Source of the DNA: Pseudomonas viridiflava
Lineage (GTDB): Bacteria; Pseudomonadota; Gammaproteobacteria; Pseudomonadales; Pseudomonadaceae
Direction of reading: 5' to 3'
Length of the DNA stretch: 64,000 bases
Assembly (NCBI RefSeq): GCF_900583165.1
Contig: NZ_UTKY01000071.1
Coordinates: forward strand, 52,003 to 116,002
Positions 17,940 to 27,682 of the stretch are shown one piece after another. The notes below the pieces were generated by a model. The model searched no databases and was not told the DNA's origin. It saw only the letters and a list, made by a program, of their open reading frames with translations. How positions within the stretch are numbered: position 1 is the stretch's first letter; each line of letters begins with the position of its first letter. Both the position numbers and the translations under genes were made by a program.

Positions 17940-19344
17940 ACGTTGCATTCCCTCGTACCTGTCCACCCTTGGCCTGTGCGTGCTGCTGAGCGCCTGCACC
18001 GGTACGGCGCCAACTATCGACAGCGGTATCGCACCACCGCAGGCCTGGCAATTCGCCGAGCGCGAGGCAGGCCAGGCCATCAACCAAGAATGGTGGACAC
18101 AGTTTGGCAGCCCGCAACTCAATCGCCTGGTGCAACAGGCCCGCCGCGACAGCTTCGACGTCGCGGCCGCCATCGCTCGCGTGCGCCAGGCCCAGGCCAG
18201 CGCAGTGATTGCTGGCGCACCGTTATTGCCGCAGGTGGATTTCAATCTCACTACCAGCCACCAGAAACTCTTACGCGGCAAGGGTGGGCCCGACCTCGAC
18301 GCAACCCAGAGCGACGACGTCTCTGACAGTTTCGGTGCCAACTTCAGCGCCAGTTATGAGGTGGACTTCTGGGGCGGCCGCGCCGCTGCACGCGACAGCG
18401 CCTTGCAGAGTCTACGGGCCAGCGAATTCGACCAGGCTACCGTGGAACTGACACTGCTCAGCAACGTGGCCGACCGCTACGCACAAACGCTGGCGGCACG
18501 CGAACGCTTGCAGATCGCCGAGTTGAACCTGGCCAATGCGCGCAATGTGCTCGGGCTGGTGCAAACCCGCTATGACGCGGGTTCCGCCACTGCGCTGGAA
18601 TTGGCTCAACAGAAAAGCCTGGTGGCCAGCCAGCAGCGGCAACTGCCGCTGATCCAGCAAATTGCGGAAGAATCCCGGATCACCCTGGCGGCGCTTCTCG
18701 GTCAACCGGTGCAAGCCCTGGACTTGGGTTCAGAAGCCTTCCAAACACTGCACTGGCCCGCTATCGGCGTCGGAATGCCCAGCCAATTGCTGAGCCGGCG
18801 CCCCGATATCGCCAAGGCCGAAGCGCAGCTGGCGGCAGCGCAGGCGGATGTCACCGTGGCCCGGGCCGCGATGCTGCCCGCCGTCACCCTGGGAGCCACG
18901 CTGGGCTCTGACGCCTACAAGGCGATGGACATCTTACGCAGCCCCTACTACACGCTGACGGCCGGCCTAGTGGGCCCGATATTCAACAACGGCCGCCTCA
19001 GCGCCGAGCGTGACAAAGCCCACGCCCGCCAGGATGAACTGCTGCAAACCTATCGCAGCGCGATCATCAACGGCTTCGCGGAGGTGGAAAAAACCTTCAG
19101 CAGCATCACCCGTCTGGACCAGCAGCGCCGGTGGCAAAGTGAAGAGCTGCAACAGGCACAGACCGCGTTCCAGATCGCCGAAAGCCGTTATCAGGCGGGG
19201 GCTGAAGACCTGCTGACGGTACTGGAAACCCAACGCACCCTGTACACGGCACAAGACGTGAATGTGCAACTGCGGCTGTTGCGACTGCAGGCCAGCATTG
19301 CCCTGTATAAGGCACTGGGCGGCGGCTGGAAGTCCGACATCTGA
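17932..19344 (+). CDS. opmQ: Outer-membrane efflux lipoprotein OpmQ
   Basis: A 470-residue TolC-family channel subunit. The GTG start at 17932 overlaps the end of pvdT by 8 nt. The N-terminus is a lipoprotein signal with lipobox LLSAC (Cys22). Two repeated outer-membrane-efflux domains follow, with family segments [48 protein letters not shown] and a repeat of the helical hairpin near the C-terminus. As a trimer it completes the PvdRT-OpmQ pump. No clear terminator was seen after the stop. Confidence 0.92.
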   Translation: MNKRCIPSYLSTLGLCVLLSACTGTAPTIDSGIAPPQAWQFAEREAGQAINQEWWTQFGSPQLNRLVQQARRDSFDVAAAIARVRQAQASAVIAGAPLLPQVDFNLTTSHQKLLRGKGGPDLDATQSDDVSDSFGANFSASYEVDFWGGRAAARDSALQSLRASEFDQATVELTLLSNVADRYAQTLAARERLQIAELNLANARNVLGLVQTRYDAGSATALELAQQKSLVASQQRQLPLIQQIAEESRITLAALLGQPVQALDLGSEAFQTLHWPAIGVGMPSQLLSRRPDIAKAEAQLAAAQADVTVARAAMLPAVTLGATLGSDAYKAMDILRSPYYTLTAGLVGPIFNNGRLSAERDKAHARQDELLQTYRSAIINGFAEVEKTFSSITRLDQQRRWQSEELQQAQTAFQIAESRYQAGAEDLLTVLETQRTLYTAQDVNVQLRLLRLQASIALYKALGGGWKSDI

Positions 19345-19451
19345 TAAACAAAACTCAGGTTTCATACACGACGCGTTTTATCACCCTACATTCGTCCACC
19401 CATAGTCCTTGGTAAAAAAGCCGTTATCTCACGGCTGCCCAGGACTTCCCA

Positions 19452-20201
19452 ATGACTGTCGCAAAATACCTGGCCTGCGCCTTGACCTGGGCACTGGCAA
19501 ACGTCGCCCACGCCCAGCCATTGATCCCGCCCACCGCCATCGACTGGCTGCTGGATTGCACCTTGAACACCACTGAAAGCCTCGACCCGGCCGTGCTCGA
19601 ACGCACTCAATGCGGGGTCGTTGCCGTGCCCCGCGACTATGCCGCGCCCCATCAAGGCACCCTGGACCTTTACCTCACCCGTGTCGGCGCCCGCCAGCCA
19701 CTGAGCCGTGAAGGGCTGGTGTTCGCCCAGGCAGGCGAGACACCTGACACCAAGACAGACGGCACCTTCGCCATTCAACTGGCCAACCGCTGGCGCGCTT
19801 ACGGCTCCCAAGCTTATCGCACGTTGCTTAATCACTATGACCTGATCGAACTGAGCCCTCGCGACCTCACCGAAGAAAGGGAGGTCGACAACGCCGCACG
19901 GGACATGGAGTTCGTGCGTACCCAGTTGGGCGACAATCAACTGCATTTCGTGGGCAATGCCGACGCCACTCGCGTGGGCAGCCGCTATGCGGCGTTGTTT
20001 CCCGAACGCATGGTGCGCATGGTGTTGGTTGACGGCGAGCCTGCCGATACGGCCGCCGTCCACGTTGACCAGCTACGCCTCAGGGACGGTTCCCAACCGG
20101 GCGCCAGGGGCTGCATCAGCAAGTGGGTGGGAGACTTCCTGGCCTATGGCAAACAACCACCACCGACAGCCCGATGCCTTGATGTGGCCGAGCAGGATTA
20201 G
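19452..20201 (+). CDS. Degenerate secreted alpha/beta hydrolase (S33-like), probably inactive
   Basis: A 249-residue exported protein with a signal peptide ending AHAQ. It follows the tripeptidyl-aminopeptidase-like pattern (IDWLLDC, TQCGVVAVPRDYAAP, AARDMEFVRTQLG, AALFPERMVRMVL) but is about half the usual length. The nucleophile elbow, normally GGSYG, reads GNADA, so the serine is replaced by Ala170. The usual NPGGPG oxyanion stretch is also gone, and the frame ends before the Asp and His of the triad would occur. It is either a decaying gene or a protein reused for binding. No co-transcribed partner is evident. Confidence 0.6.
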   Translation: MTVAKYLACALTWALANVAHAQPLIPPTAIDWLLDCTLNTTESLDPAVLERTQCGVVAVPRDYAAPHQGTLDLYLTRVGARQPLSREGLVFAQAGETPDTKTDGTFAIQLANRWRAYGSQAYRTLLNHYDLIELSPRDLTEEREVDNAARDMEFVRTQLGDNQLHFVGNADATRVGSRYAALFPERMVRMVLVDGEPADTAAVHVDQLRLRDGSQPGARGCISKWVGDFLAYGKQPPPTARCLDVAEQD

Positions 20202-20261
20202 GCTCGCACGCAATCACCTGCCCATGCACTACAATGCCCCTTCACCTGAATTGGGGCCTTC

Positions 20262-21125
20262 ATGGACATCGAACTGGCACGCACCTTCCTCGAAATCACC
20301 CGCTGCGGCAGTCTCGCGGCGACAGCCGAGAAGCTGCACGTCACCCAGACAGCCATCACTGCCCGCGTCAAAAGCCTGGAAAGCCAGTTGGGCAGCACAC
20401 TGTTTGTGCGCAATCGCGCCGGTGCCCGACTCACTGCCGACGGCGAGGCGTTCGTGGTGTACGCCAACCAATTGCTGCAAACCTGGGAAGCCGCCAAACG
20501 CGACCTGCCGTTGCCCGACGGCTATCGCAATGTGCTGCATATCGGTGGCGAAGTCAGCCTGTGCAACCCGTTGATGCTCGGCTGGGCCCAGGCCCTGCGC
20601 GAACATATTCCCGGCCACGCGCTGCGCACTCAAATCCGCGAAGGGGATGACCTGCTGCGCCAGCTGGAGCTGGGGGTGCTGGATGCCGCGCTGGTGTTCC
20701 AGCCGCAATACTGGCCGGGCTTGCAAGTGGAGCAGGTGTTGGAAGAAAAACTGATCCTGGTGCAACTGGTGAGCAAGCCTGATCCCTATGTCTACATCGA
20801 CTGGGGCCCGGGATTTCGCCAGCAACATGACACTGCCCTGCCCGACAAGGCTCGCGCCGCGTTAAGTTTCAATCTTGGGCCACTGGCGTTGCAGTACATC
20901 CTCGAGAACGGGGGCGCGGGGTACTTTCGTACTCGCGTGGTACAGAGCTATCTGGACAGTGGCGTGATGCAGCGCGTGCCCAAGGCTCCGGAGTTTAACT
21001 TCCCGACTTACTTGGTGTATTCACGGGCGCGGGATTCGGCGGTGTTGCAGCAGGCGCTGGAGTTGTTGCGGGGTGTGGTCAAGGCTGAGGGTGATTGGTC
21101 ACAACGGTGGGATCCTCTCATCTAG
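20262..21125 (+). CDS. LysR-family transcriptional regulator
   Basis: A 287-residue LysR-type protein. Residues 1-60 are the winged helix-turn-helix (LARTFLEITRCGSLAATAEKL, then TQTAITARVKSLESQLG and the LFVRNRAGARLT wing). The rest is a two-lobed periplasmic-binding-protein-like effector domain. It lies 60 nt after the degenerate hydrolase in the same direction. The usual divergent target gene is missing, so its regulon cannot be guessed from context. Confidence 0.88.
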   Translation: MDIELARTFLEITRCGSLAATAEKLHVTQTAITARVKSLESQLGSTLFVRNRAGARLTADGEAFVVYANQLLQTWEAAKRDLPLPDGYRNVLHIGGEVSLCNPLMLGWAQALREHIPGHALRTQIREGDDLLRQLELGVLDAALVFQPQYWPGLQVEQVLEEKLILVQLVSKPDPYVYIDWGPGFRQQHDTALPDKARAALSFNLGPLALQYILENGGAGYFRTRVVQSYLDSGVMQRVPKAPEFNFPTYLVYSRARDSAVLQQALELLRGVVKAEGDWSQRWDPLI

Positions 21126-21147
21126 GCGAGTGCTGGATGTTTTTTGG

Positions 21148-21312
21148 GCGGTGAACATACCCGTTATTTGGGTGAGGGCTGAGCCAGAGCAAACCACTTT
21201 CCATCTGATACATGCAGATCAAAATGTGGGAGGGGCTTGCCCCCGATGAGGGAGTGTCAGCGAAACATCTATGGCTGACACTCTGCCATCGGGGGCAAGC
21301 CCCCTCCCACAT
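21148..21312. repeat. Truncated composite repeat ending in a REPIN
   Basis: The 309-nt gap after the LysR gene is filled by repeats. Positions 21148-21173 match 63301-63326 with two mismatches (core CCGTTATTTGGGT), and 21181-21190 (GAGCCAGAGC) plus the following 40 nt match the sequence just left of the REPIN at 63713. A full REPIN occupies 21224-21312. The structured repeat and the long AGCCAG run present at the right end of the window are absent here. Confidence 0.7.
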
Positions 21313-21433
21313 CGATCAATGCCATGCACAAAAACTCGCACATTCGCCATCACCAACTATGCTGAGCAACCAATAAAAACGCAGCCCCCTAAGGCACGCG
21401 CGGGCCAAGCCCCCACGACAACCAGGAAGCGTC

Positions 21434-22531
21434 ATGAGCACCCGTCCAAAAAAATTGCGTCATGTACTGTTCGTCCTGCTGCTGGCAGTGGTCGCCTTTT
21501 TGCTGTTGATGCCCACCAAGGTGCAACCGGTGAATTGGGCACCGCCCAAGGCGCCGTCGATGACAGAAGGCCCCTTCACCGAAAACCTGCGGCTCAAGGG
21601 TGTGCAGAAAATCGGTGCCCAGGAGATTTTGGGCCCCGAGGCCTTGGTGCTCGACGCCCAGGGCTTTCTGATCAGCGGCCTGCACGACGGACGCATCATC
21701 CGCACCTCGCCCGACAGCCACAGCCTGGAGGTGCTGGCCAACACCGGCGGGCGCCCACTGGGGCTGGCACTGCACCCCGATGGGCGCCTGATCATTGCCG
21801 ACGGCATCAAGGGCCTGCTGGCGCTTGATGCGAATCGCCAACTCACCACTTTGAGCGCCGGCGCCAATGGCGTGCCGTTCGGCTTCACCGATGATGTGAC
21901 CGTGGACGCCAGCGGGCGCTATGCGTATTTCAGCGATGCATCGAGCCGTTGGGGGTATGGCCAGGACGGCGAGGCGGTGATCGAACATGGCGGCGATGGC
22001 CGGCTGCTGCGGTATGACTTCAGCAACGGCCGCACCGAGGTGCTATTGGAGCAGTTGCAATTCGCCAATGGCGTGGCCCTGGGCCCGGACGAAAACTATG
22101 TACTGGTCAATGAAACCGGCGCCTATCGCATCAGCCGTTACTGGCTCAAGGGCGAGCGCAGCGGCAGTCACGACCTGTTTATCGACAACCTGCCCGGCCT
22201 GCCGGACAACCTCAGTTTCAACGGCCAGGACCGCTTCTGGGTGGCCCTGTATTCACCGCGCAACCCATTGCTCGACAGCTTTGCCGGCTACCCGCTGCTG
22301 CGCAAAGTGATGGTGCGGGCCCTGATGGTGGTGCCCAAGCCCATTGAGCGCAAAGCCTTTGTACTGGGGCTGGATACCGACGGCAACGTCATTGCCAATT
22401 TGCAGGATGGCAGCGCGGGGAATTATTCGCCCATCACCACCGCACGCGAGTATGGCGACTGGTTGTACCTGGGCTCGTTGAAGGGCACGAGCATGGCACG
22501 CTTGCCGTTGTCGCTGGCGTTGGCGCGCTGA
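21434..22531 (+). CDS. Membrane-anchored SMP-30/strictosidine-synthase-like beta-propeller protein
   Basis: A 365-residue protein with one N-terminal membrane helix (about residues 9-27, LFVLLLAVVAFLLLM) and an outer six-bladed propeller domain. Family segments are GPEALVLDAQG, RPLGLALHPDGRLIIAD, FTDDVTVDASGRYAYFSDAS, LQFANGVALGPDENYVLVNET and LPGLPDNLSFN. Relatives include strictosidine synthase, adipocyte membrane-associated protein and lactonases; the bacterial role is not known, though an arylesterase or lactone-hydrolase activity is plausible. It is convergent with the AttH-like gene. Confidence 0.78.
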   Translation: MSTRPKKLRHVLFVLLLAVVAFLLLMPTKVQPVNWAPPKAPSMTEGPFTENLRLKGVQKIGAQEILGPEALVLDAQGFLISGLHDGRIIRTSPDSHSLEVLANTGGRPLGLALHPDGRLIIADGIKGLLALDANRQLTTLSAGANGVPFGFTDDVTVDASGRYAYFSDASSRWGYGQDGEAVIEHGGDGRLLRYDFSNGRTEVLLEQLQFANGVALGPDENYVLVNETGAYRISRYWLKGERSGSHDLFIDNLPGLPDNLSFNGQDRFWVALYSPRNPLLDSFAGYPLLRKVMVRALMVVPKPIERKAFVLGLDTDGNVIANLQDGSAGNYSPITTAREYGDWLYLGSLKGTSMARLPLSLALAR

Positions 22532-22546
22532 GGCAAACAAGCCCCA

Positions 22547-23611
22547 TTAATAACCCGTCATCTCCAAATACCCCACCCCACCATCAAACTGCACCGGCCC
22601 TTCCCAGTACGGAATACTCAGGTTCATCCAGGCTTTCGGGTTGACGGCCTCGGGCGTGATATCCAGATGCTTGCCGGGAATTTTCAATGACCAGCGCGTA
22701 GGCAGCGTGCGGCCATCGAGGGTTGTAGTGTGCAGCGGTGTGAGTTGGATATCGGCGTTGTGCAGAGTCTGCGTCTGGCCTTGCGCGTCGATCCAGGTGC
22801 CGGTGAGGTAGCCGCTGCCGTCGGTTTGCCGCACGCGAAAGAGCATCAGTTGTTCGCCTCGGTCCAGGTGCAGGGAGAACCAGTCCCAACCGGTCTGGCT
22901 GGCAGCCAGGGGTTGGCTGCTCCACTCGCGGTCAAGCCAGGCCGGGCCGCTGACCTGGTAGGTGTGGCCGTCGATGCTCACGCTGCCCTTGGCGGTAAAA
23001 AAAGGCTGGCTGTAGTAGTAGGACGCCTGGCCCTGGTCAGACTTGCGGCTGTAGCCGTTGTCGCCTTGCAGCACCAGCGGGCGGCTGGAGGTCAGGTGCA
23101 AGTCGTAGGCAAATTGCTTGCCGCTGGCCTTGAGTTGCATATCTGCCAGGGGGCTCGCTACGCCGGCTTGGCTGGCGAACGTCCAATCGTCGATCCAGGC
23201 ATTGAATGGCACCGTTTGGGCACCGGCCTGGCCAACGCCGCCGCGGGCCAAGCGTTCGGCGGCGTAGTGGTGGGTGGCCGAGGTGACAGCGGCGTGGCCG
23301 AGCCACACGGTGGAGTCGTGCCAGCCTGCCTGGGGGGGGCCTGCTTTGAGCGCGTTGCGAAACAGCGTCCACTGCACGCCGAACACATTGCCCTGGGCAT
23401 CCTTGAGGTTGGCCGTGACGTACCACCACTCAATGCGAAAGCCTGGGTGAGGCCCATGGTCCTCGGGAAAACTGAACACCTTACCCGGTACCACCTGGGC
23501 AAAGTCCGCCGCGTCACTGCCCAGGCCGGCGAAACTTTGCGGCGGCGCTGGGGCCTGGTCGCAGGCGCTCAACACCAGCAAAACCACCCACCACCACGAC
23601 TTAACCTTCAT
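22547..23611 (-). CDS. AttH-like lipocalin-fold lipoprotein
   Basis: A 354-residue predicted lipoprotein (lipobox LSAC, Cys17) of the AttH/CrtC-like lipocalin family. Characteristic segments are PEDHGPHPGFRIEWWYVT, GVQWTLFR, the repeated aromatic strands and WLDREWSSQPLAASQTGWDWFSLHL. The ATG at 23611 is preferred over a TTG two codons earlier because GAGG is spaced correctly. It overlaps the 3' end of the FtsX-like permease gene by 11 nt and is the last of three genes. In this operon type it probably binds or processes a hydrophobic substrate moved by the ABC transporter. Confidence 0.82.
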   Translation of the reverse strand: MKVKSWWWVVLLVLSACDQAPAPPQSFAGLGSDAADFAQVVPGKVFSFPEDHGPHPGFRIEWWYVTANLKDAQGNVFGVQWTLFRNALKAGPPQAGWHDSTVWLGHAAVTSATHHYAAERLARGGVGQAGAQTVPFNAWIDDWTFASQAGVASPLADMQLKASGKQFAYDLHLTSSRPLVLQGDNGYSRKSDQGQASYYYSQPFFTAKGSVSIDGHTYQVSGPAWLDREWSSQPLAASQTGWDWFSLHLDRGEQLMLFRVRQTDGSGYLTGTWIDAQGQTQTLHNADIQLTPLHTTTLDGRTLPTRWSLKIPGKHLDITPEAVNPKAWMNLSIPYWEGPVQFDGGVGYLEMTGY

Positions 23612-26063
23612 GGGCAAACGTCCTCAATAAGTCCGCTGGGCGACTGCGGTACAGCTGCCACAACGGCCAGGCCGATGCCAGCAGCGTGGCCAGCATCGCC
23701 AGCCCCAATAGCTGCGCAAGCTGCCAGGGGAACACCTGCAACGGCAGGCGCCAGCCAAAGGCCTGTACGTTGATCACCGCATCCAGGCACCAGGCCAGCA
23801 GCAGCCCCAGCGGCAAGGCCAGGATCAGCGTCAGTACTGCCAATAGCCAGGTTTGCCCCAGGTTGAGCAGCATCAATTGGCGACGTGTCACACCCAATGC
23901 CCACAACGGTGCGAGTTGGCCGAGGCGGCTCTGGCTTTGGGTGAGCAAGCTGATAAACAGCGCGACGCCAGCCACGCCCAGGGTCAGGCTGTTGAGAGCG
24001 GCGGTGGCGGCGAAGGTACGTTCGAACACCTGGCTCGACCAACCCTTGAGTTGCTGCTGATCGACGATGCGGCTGTCGTCCAGGGCAAATGCGCCCTGCA
24101 GTTCACGCACCAATGGCGCCACGTTCGACGGCGCAACCCTTAGGTTGAAACGCGCCGGTGACAAGCCTGGCCAGTGCGTCAGCAGGTGTTTGGAATTCAC
24201 CAGCAGGTGACCCTTGGGGTTGCCGTAGTCAGCGTAGATCCCTACCACCTTGGGTGCCCACACACCGCGAGGCGTGGGGACACTGACCCTGTCCCCCAAC
24301 TTCACCGCGAGCCTGCGGGCCAGTTGCTCGCTGAGCATCACGGTGTCGCCTTGCTGCAATTGGTCCCAGGGTTCGCTCGAGGCGTCCAACAAGGGCCAAT
24401 GCTGGCGATAGGTCGGGTCGTCGACCACACCAAACAGCTCCGCCGGCCAGCCCTGCAATTGCACCGCGACCGGCCAGGTAGGCAGCACGGTGTGCACCAA
24501 GGGTTGCTGCGCCAACCAAGTGCCGAGCTGGTCGGCCTGGGTCGGGGTTTGCGGGTTGAGGTACAGCTCGGCCGTCAGGCGTTGTTCCAGCCAATTGTTG
24601 AAGGTGTGACGAAAACCCGAAGTCATGGAGCCGGCGCCGATATTCGCGGCCAGGGCCAGCAGCAGTGCCATGAGCGCCAGGCTCAAGGCCGGCAATTGTT
24701 GGCGACAGTCGGCAAGAAACCATTGGCCCAGCACCGAACGGCTGCGGCCCAGTACCGCCTTTAACAGCGCATTGAGCAGCACCGGCAACCCCAGCGCGGC
24801 ACCCAGCAGCAACGCGGCCATCAACACAAACCCTGCGGTCAAACTGTCGCCGAGCCAGAGCGCCAACACCGCGATCAACAGCGCCGCAGCCGCCACCCAA
24901 CCTTGGCGCCGCAACCAGCGGCCATGCGCCTCATGCCAGGCCTGTGCATTGGCCAGCGCCAGTAGCGGCAGGCGCGACGCACGCCACAGACTGCTCGCGC
25001 CGGCAAGCAAAGCGCCCAGCAGGCTGAGGCCCAAGCCCGCGCCCCACCACCACGGGCTCAGGTTCAATTGCCCGGGTACCTCAGCACCGTAAAGACCACG
25101 CAGGCTGGCGGCCACATCCGGCAGCAACAGGCTCGCCAACAAGTAACCGCTGCCCACGCCGAGCACACCACCCAGCAGTGACAGCACGCCCAGCTCCACA
25201 CTCAGGCTGAGGATCAATAAGCGCACGCTGACCCCACAGGCGCGCAACGTGCGCAGCAACCCACGCCGTTGCTCCAGGGCCAGGCCGATGGCGGCATGCA
25301 CGATAAACAGCCCCACCACAAAGGCTAAAAAGCCCAAGGCATCGAGGTTCAGGTGAAAGCTTTCGGTCAGGCGCGAAAGATTGTTGTCTTCGCCCTGCTG
25401 GAGTTGTAGCCCGACTGGTGGGGTGGGATTGCTGGCGGCGTAGGCCTTGTCCAGCAGCAGGCGGGACAGACGTTCGGGCATTTCCAATAGCGGTTGGGCG
25501 AAACCGATATCGGTCAGTAACAGGCCTGGCGCCATATCCGCCTGGGCTTGCAGCGGTGGCAGGGCCTGGCCACTCAAGGTGCGCGGCTGCTGACCTTCCT
25601 GCAGCCCCAGGGCCTGCAAGGTTTGCGGTGCGATCCAGGTACGCCCTGGCGGCTCAAAAAACGCCAGCATCTGCGCCTGGCTCAACCGCTGCCCCGCCAC
25701 CACACCGCTGCCGGGGAGTGACACCGGGTCGATACCCATCAATTGCAGGCGCACATCCGCATGGCCCTCCAGCTGCACCCGCCCCTGTACCACTGGCGAC
25801 ACCGGCCAGCCAGCGCGGCGCAACTGGGCGAACAACGCTTGCGGGACGCTGGCACCGTCCGGCGCACTGAGGCTGGCCTGGGGTTCGCCGCCGATCAATT
25901 GGCTGGCACGCGCATAGCTGTCCCGCGCCTGGCTGTTCAGTGCTTGCACGCCGGTCAACAGCGCAGTGGCCAGCCACAACCCGGTCAGCACACTAAAAAA
26001 TTGCACAGGATGGCGCCGCCAATGGCTCAGCAACGCGCGCAAAGCCCAATAAAATACGCTCAC
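23601..26063 (-). CDS. FtsX/LolC-like ABC transporter permease
   Basis: An 820-residue inner-membrane protein. It has an N-terminal helix (about 16-40), a large periplasmic domain, a first block of three membrane helices (about 245-360), another pair of helices near 395-435, a second periplasmic domain and a final three-helix FtsX block (about 690-805, with LAPLWALGVTRRQLMLLNLGQ). This two-copy FtsX layout is that of AttF/G- or YbbP-type permeases that act as mechanotransmission or lipoprotein-extraction pumps, not importers. It overlaps the ATPase gene by 4 nt. Confidence 0.85.
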   Translation of the reverse strand: MSVFYWALRALLSHWRRHPVQFFSVLTGLWLATALLTGVQALNSQARDSYARASQLIGGEPQASLSAPDGASVPQALFAQLRRAGWPVSPVVQGRVQLEGHADVRLQLMGIDPVSLPGSGVVAGQRLSQAQMLAFFEPPGRTWIAPQTLQALGLQEGQQPRTLSGQALPPLQAQADMAPGLLLTDIGFAQPLLEMPERLSRLLLDKAYAASNPTPPVGLQLQQGEDNNLSRLTESFHLNLDALGFLAFVVGLFIVHAAIGLALEQRRGLLRTLRACGVSVRLLILSLSVELGVLSLLGGVLGVGSGYLLASLLLPDVAASLRGLYGAEVPGQLNLSPWWWGAGLGLSLLGALLAGASSLWRASRLPLLALANAQAWHEAHGRWLRRQGWVAAAALLIAVLALWLGDSLTAGFVLMAALLLGAALGLPVLLNALLKAVLGRSRSVLGQWFLADCRQQLPALSLALMALLLALAANIGAGSMTSGFRHTFNNWLEQRLTAELYLNPQTPTQADQLGTWLAQQPLVHTVLPTWPVAVQLQGWPAELFGVVDDPTYRQHWPLLDASSEPWDQLQQGDTVMLSEQLARRLAVKLGDRVSVPTPRGVWAPKVVGIYADYGNPKGHLLVNSKHLLTHWPGLSPARFNLRVAPSNVAPLVRELQGAFALDDSRIVDQQQLKGWSSQVFERTFAATAALNSLTLGVAGVALFISLLTQSQSRLGQLAPLWALGVTRRQLMLLNLGQTWLLAVLTLILALPLGLLLAWCLDAVINVQAFGWRLPLQVFPWQLAQLLGLAMLATLLASAWPLWQLYRSRPADLLRTFAHEG

Positions 26064-26719
26064 GTCGGCATGACCTGCCCGCGCTGCAACACCACCTGCT
26101 GGTCCAGCCGTGCGGCGATGCGCGGACTGTGGGTGACCATCAACAGGCTGGTGGGGCTGTCGCGCAGCAGGTCCAGCAGCAGGTTCAGCACGTCATCGCT
26201 GGTGGCTTCGTCCAGGTTGCCGGTGGGCTCGTCCGCCAACAGCAAGCCCGGCCGCGACGCCAATGCACGGCCCACCGCCACCCGTTGCTGCTGGCCGCCG
26301 GAGAGCTGTTCGGGGTAACGCTTGAGCAGTTCGCCTAGGCCCAGGCGCTCCACCAGTTGCGCTTGCCACTTGGGGTCGAAGCGCCCCGCCAGGCGCGCCT
26401 GGAACGCCAGGTTGTCGTCGACGCGCAAACTGCCGATCAGGTTGAATTGCTGGAATACCAGGCCGATCTCAGTGCGGCGCCAATGGGCCAACTGGGACTC
26501 GTCAAGTTGGTCAAGACGCTGCTCGCCTACCTGGATGCTGCCGCTGTCCACCCGATCGAGCCCGGCCACCAGATGCAGCAACGTGCTCTTGCCACTGCCC
26601 GACTCGCCCATCAACGCCAGGCTGGTGCACGCCGCCAGTTGCAAGTCAACGCCCGCCAACACTGCGAGCGGGCCCTGGGGCGTGGCATAGCTCTTGAAAA
26701 CGCCTTGCACCTGCAACAT
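26060..26719 (-). CDS. LolD/AttE-like ABC transporter ATPase
   Basis: A 219-residue ATPase with Walker [10 protein letters not shown] (38-46), Q-loop LVFQQFNLI, signature [15 protein letters not shown] and Walker B LLLADEPTGNLDE. It starts the ATPase-permease-lipoprotein operon, and its stop overlaps the permease start (ATGA). Gene order and families match the attEFGH type, which is widespread in pseudomonads but poorly understood. Confidence 0.88.
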   Translation of the reverse strand: MLQVQGVFKSYATPQGPLAVLAGVDLQLAACTSLALMGESGSGKSTLLHLVAGLDRVDSGSIQVGEQRLDQLDESQLAHWRRTEIGLVFQQFNLIGSLRVDDNLAFQARLAGRFDPKWQAQLVERLGLGELLKRYPEQLSGGQQQRVAVGRALASRPGLLLADEPTGNLDEATSDDVLNLLLDLLRDSPTSLLMVTHSPRIAARLDQQVVLQRGQVMPT

Positions 26720-26902
26720 GGCAACACTCGCTTAATAGGGGGCAATCGAGAATAACGGCTGTGGGTCGAGACTACGCAAATTTTTCACATGGATTTCACC
26801 GCCCGGCCACCCGGCAAACTTTACCTTACCGGCCATCTGTCACACCTCGGCAACTTTCAAGTTGCTCGGTTGACAACTTCCAAGCGCTAACTGTTCAGCA
26901 AT

Positions 26903-27583
26903 ATGACAGCGCCTAAGGTGAATAAAGTGATAGACGTTGCCCTGACCAAATCCCACGCGCCGCAGGGCTTTTTCAAGCGCCTGATCCGGTTATGGCTGGG
27001 CATTGGCGCGATCTCTTTGCTACTGACCGGCGCCCTGCTATGGCCGCTGTCACCACAGGACTTGGGTATCGGTAATCGCTTGCGCACTTCCGATGTCTTG
27101 CCCCTGTGGCGCGACGGAAAGGTGATCGTACTGGTACGCCATGAGGAGCGCTGCGATCGCTCGACAAACCCTTGCCTGGGGCCCGTCGAAGGCCTGACCA
27201 TCAACGGTAGCCAACAGGCTGAAAAGCTCGGCGAATCCTTTAAATCACTGGGTATGGCAGGCACCGACGTACTCGCCAGCCCGGCCATTCGCACAGCCCA
27301 GACCTTGCGATTCATGTTTGCCAAAACCGAGCTGACTTCTGCCCAGCAAGCCGTCTGCGGCGCCGCCATGGGCGATGAATTGCTCAGCCACAAAAACCCG
27401 GGACGCAACCTGGTATTTGTCACCCACAGCGGCTGCATCGCGGACTTCGAAAAGAGCCTGGGCTTTCCCCGCGCCGCCTTCCCTGAATACGGCAGCGCCT
27501 TGTTCGTGCAGGTTTTACCCCACGGCAACTTCAAGACTTTGGGCCTGCTGAACATTCAAGATTGGCCGCGCGCACTCAAATAA
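26903..27583 (+). CDS. Membrane-anchored histidine phosphatase (Ais/PmrG-like)
   Basis: A 226-residue protein with one membrane helix (about residues 26-48) and a histidine phosphatase domain facing the periplasm. The phosphoryl-accepting His lies in LVRHEERCD (R79, H80, E81) and the second catalytic His in VTHSGC. Relatives such as Ais/PmrG remove phosphate from lipopolysaccharide heptose; the actual substrate here is unknown. An in-frame GTG at 26927, preceded by AAGGTG, is a possible better start and would shorten the cytoplasmic tail by eight residues. Confidence 0.78.
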   Translation: MTAPKVNKVIDVALTKSHAPQGFFKRLIRLWLGIGAISLLLTGALLWPLSPQDLGIGNRLRTSDVLPLWRDGKVIVLVRHEERCDRSTNPCLGPVEGLTINGSQQAEKLGESFKSLGMAGTDVLASPAIRTAQTLRFMFAKTELTSAQQAVCGAAMGDELLSHKNPGRNLVFVTHSGCIADFEKSLGFPRAAFPEYGSALFVQVLPHGNFKTLGLLNIQDWPRALK

Positions 27584-27682
27584 CTTAGAACTTACCCGCC
27601 GCCAAACCGGGCCCCTATTCAAAGGGTTATCTGGAACTGATCGTTTATCCGCAGTTACCTTGACTTGGCAGGTTGGCGGGTA

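Noticed and set aside
16950..18341. A 463-codon minus-strand ORF
   Set aside because: Antisense to pvdT and opmQ and rich in His, Gln and Ala, as expected of a shadow frame.
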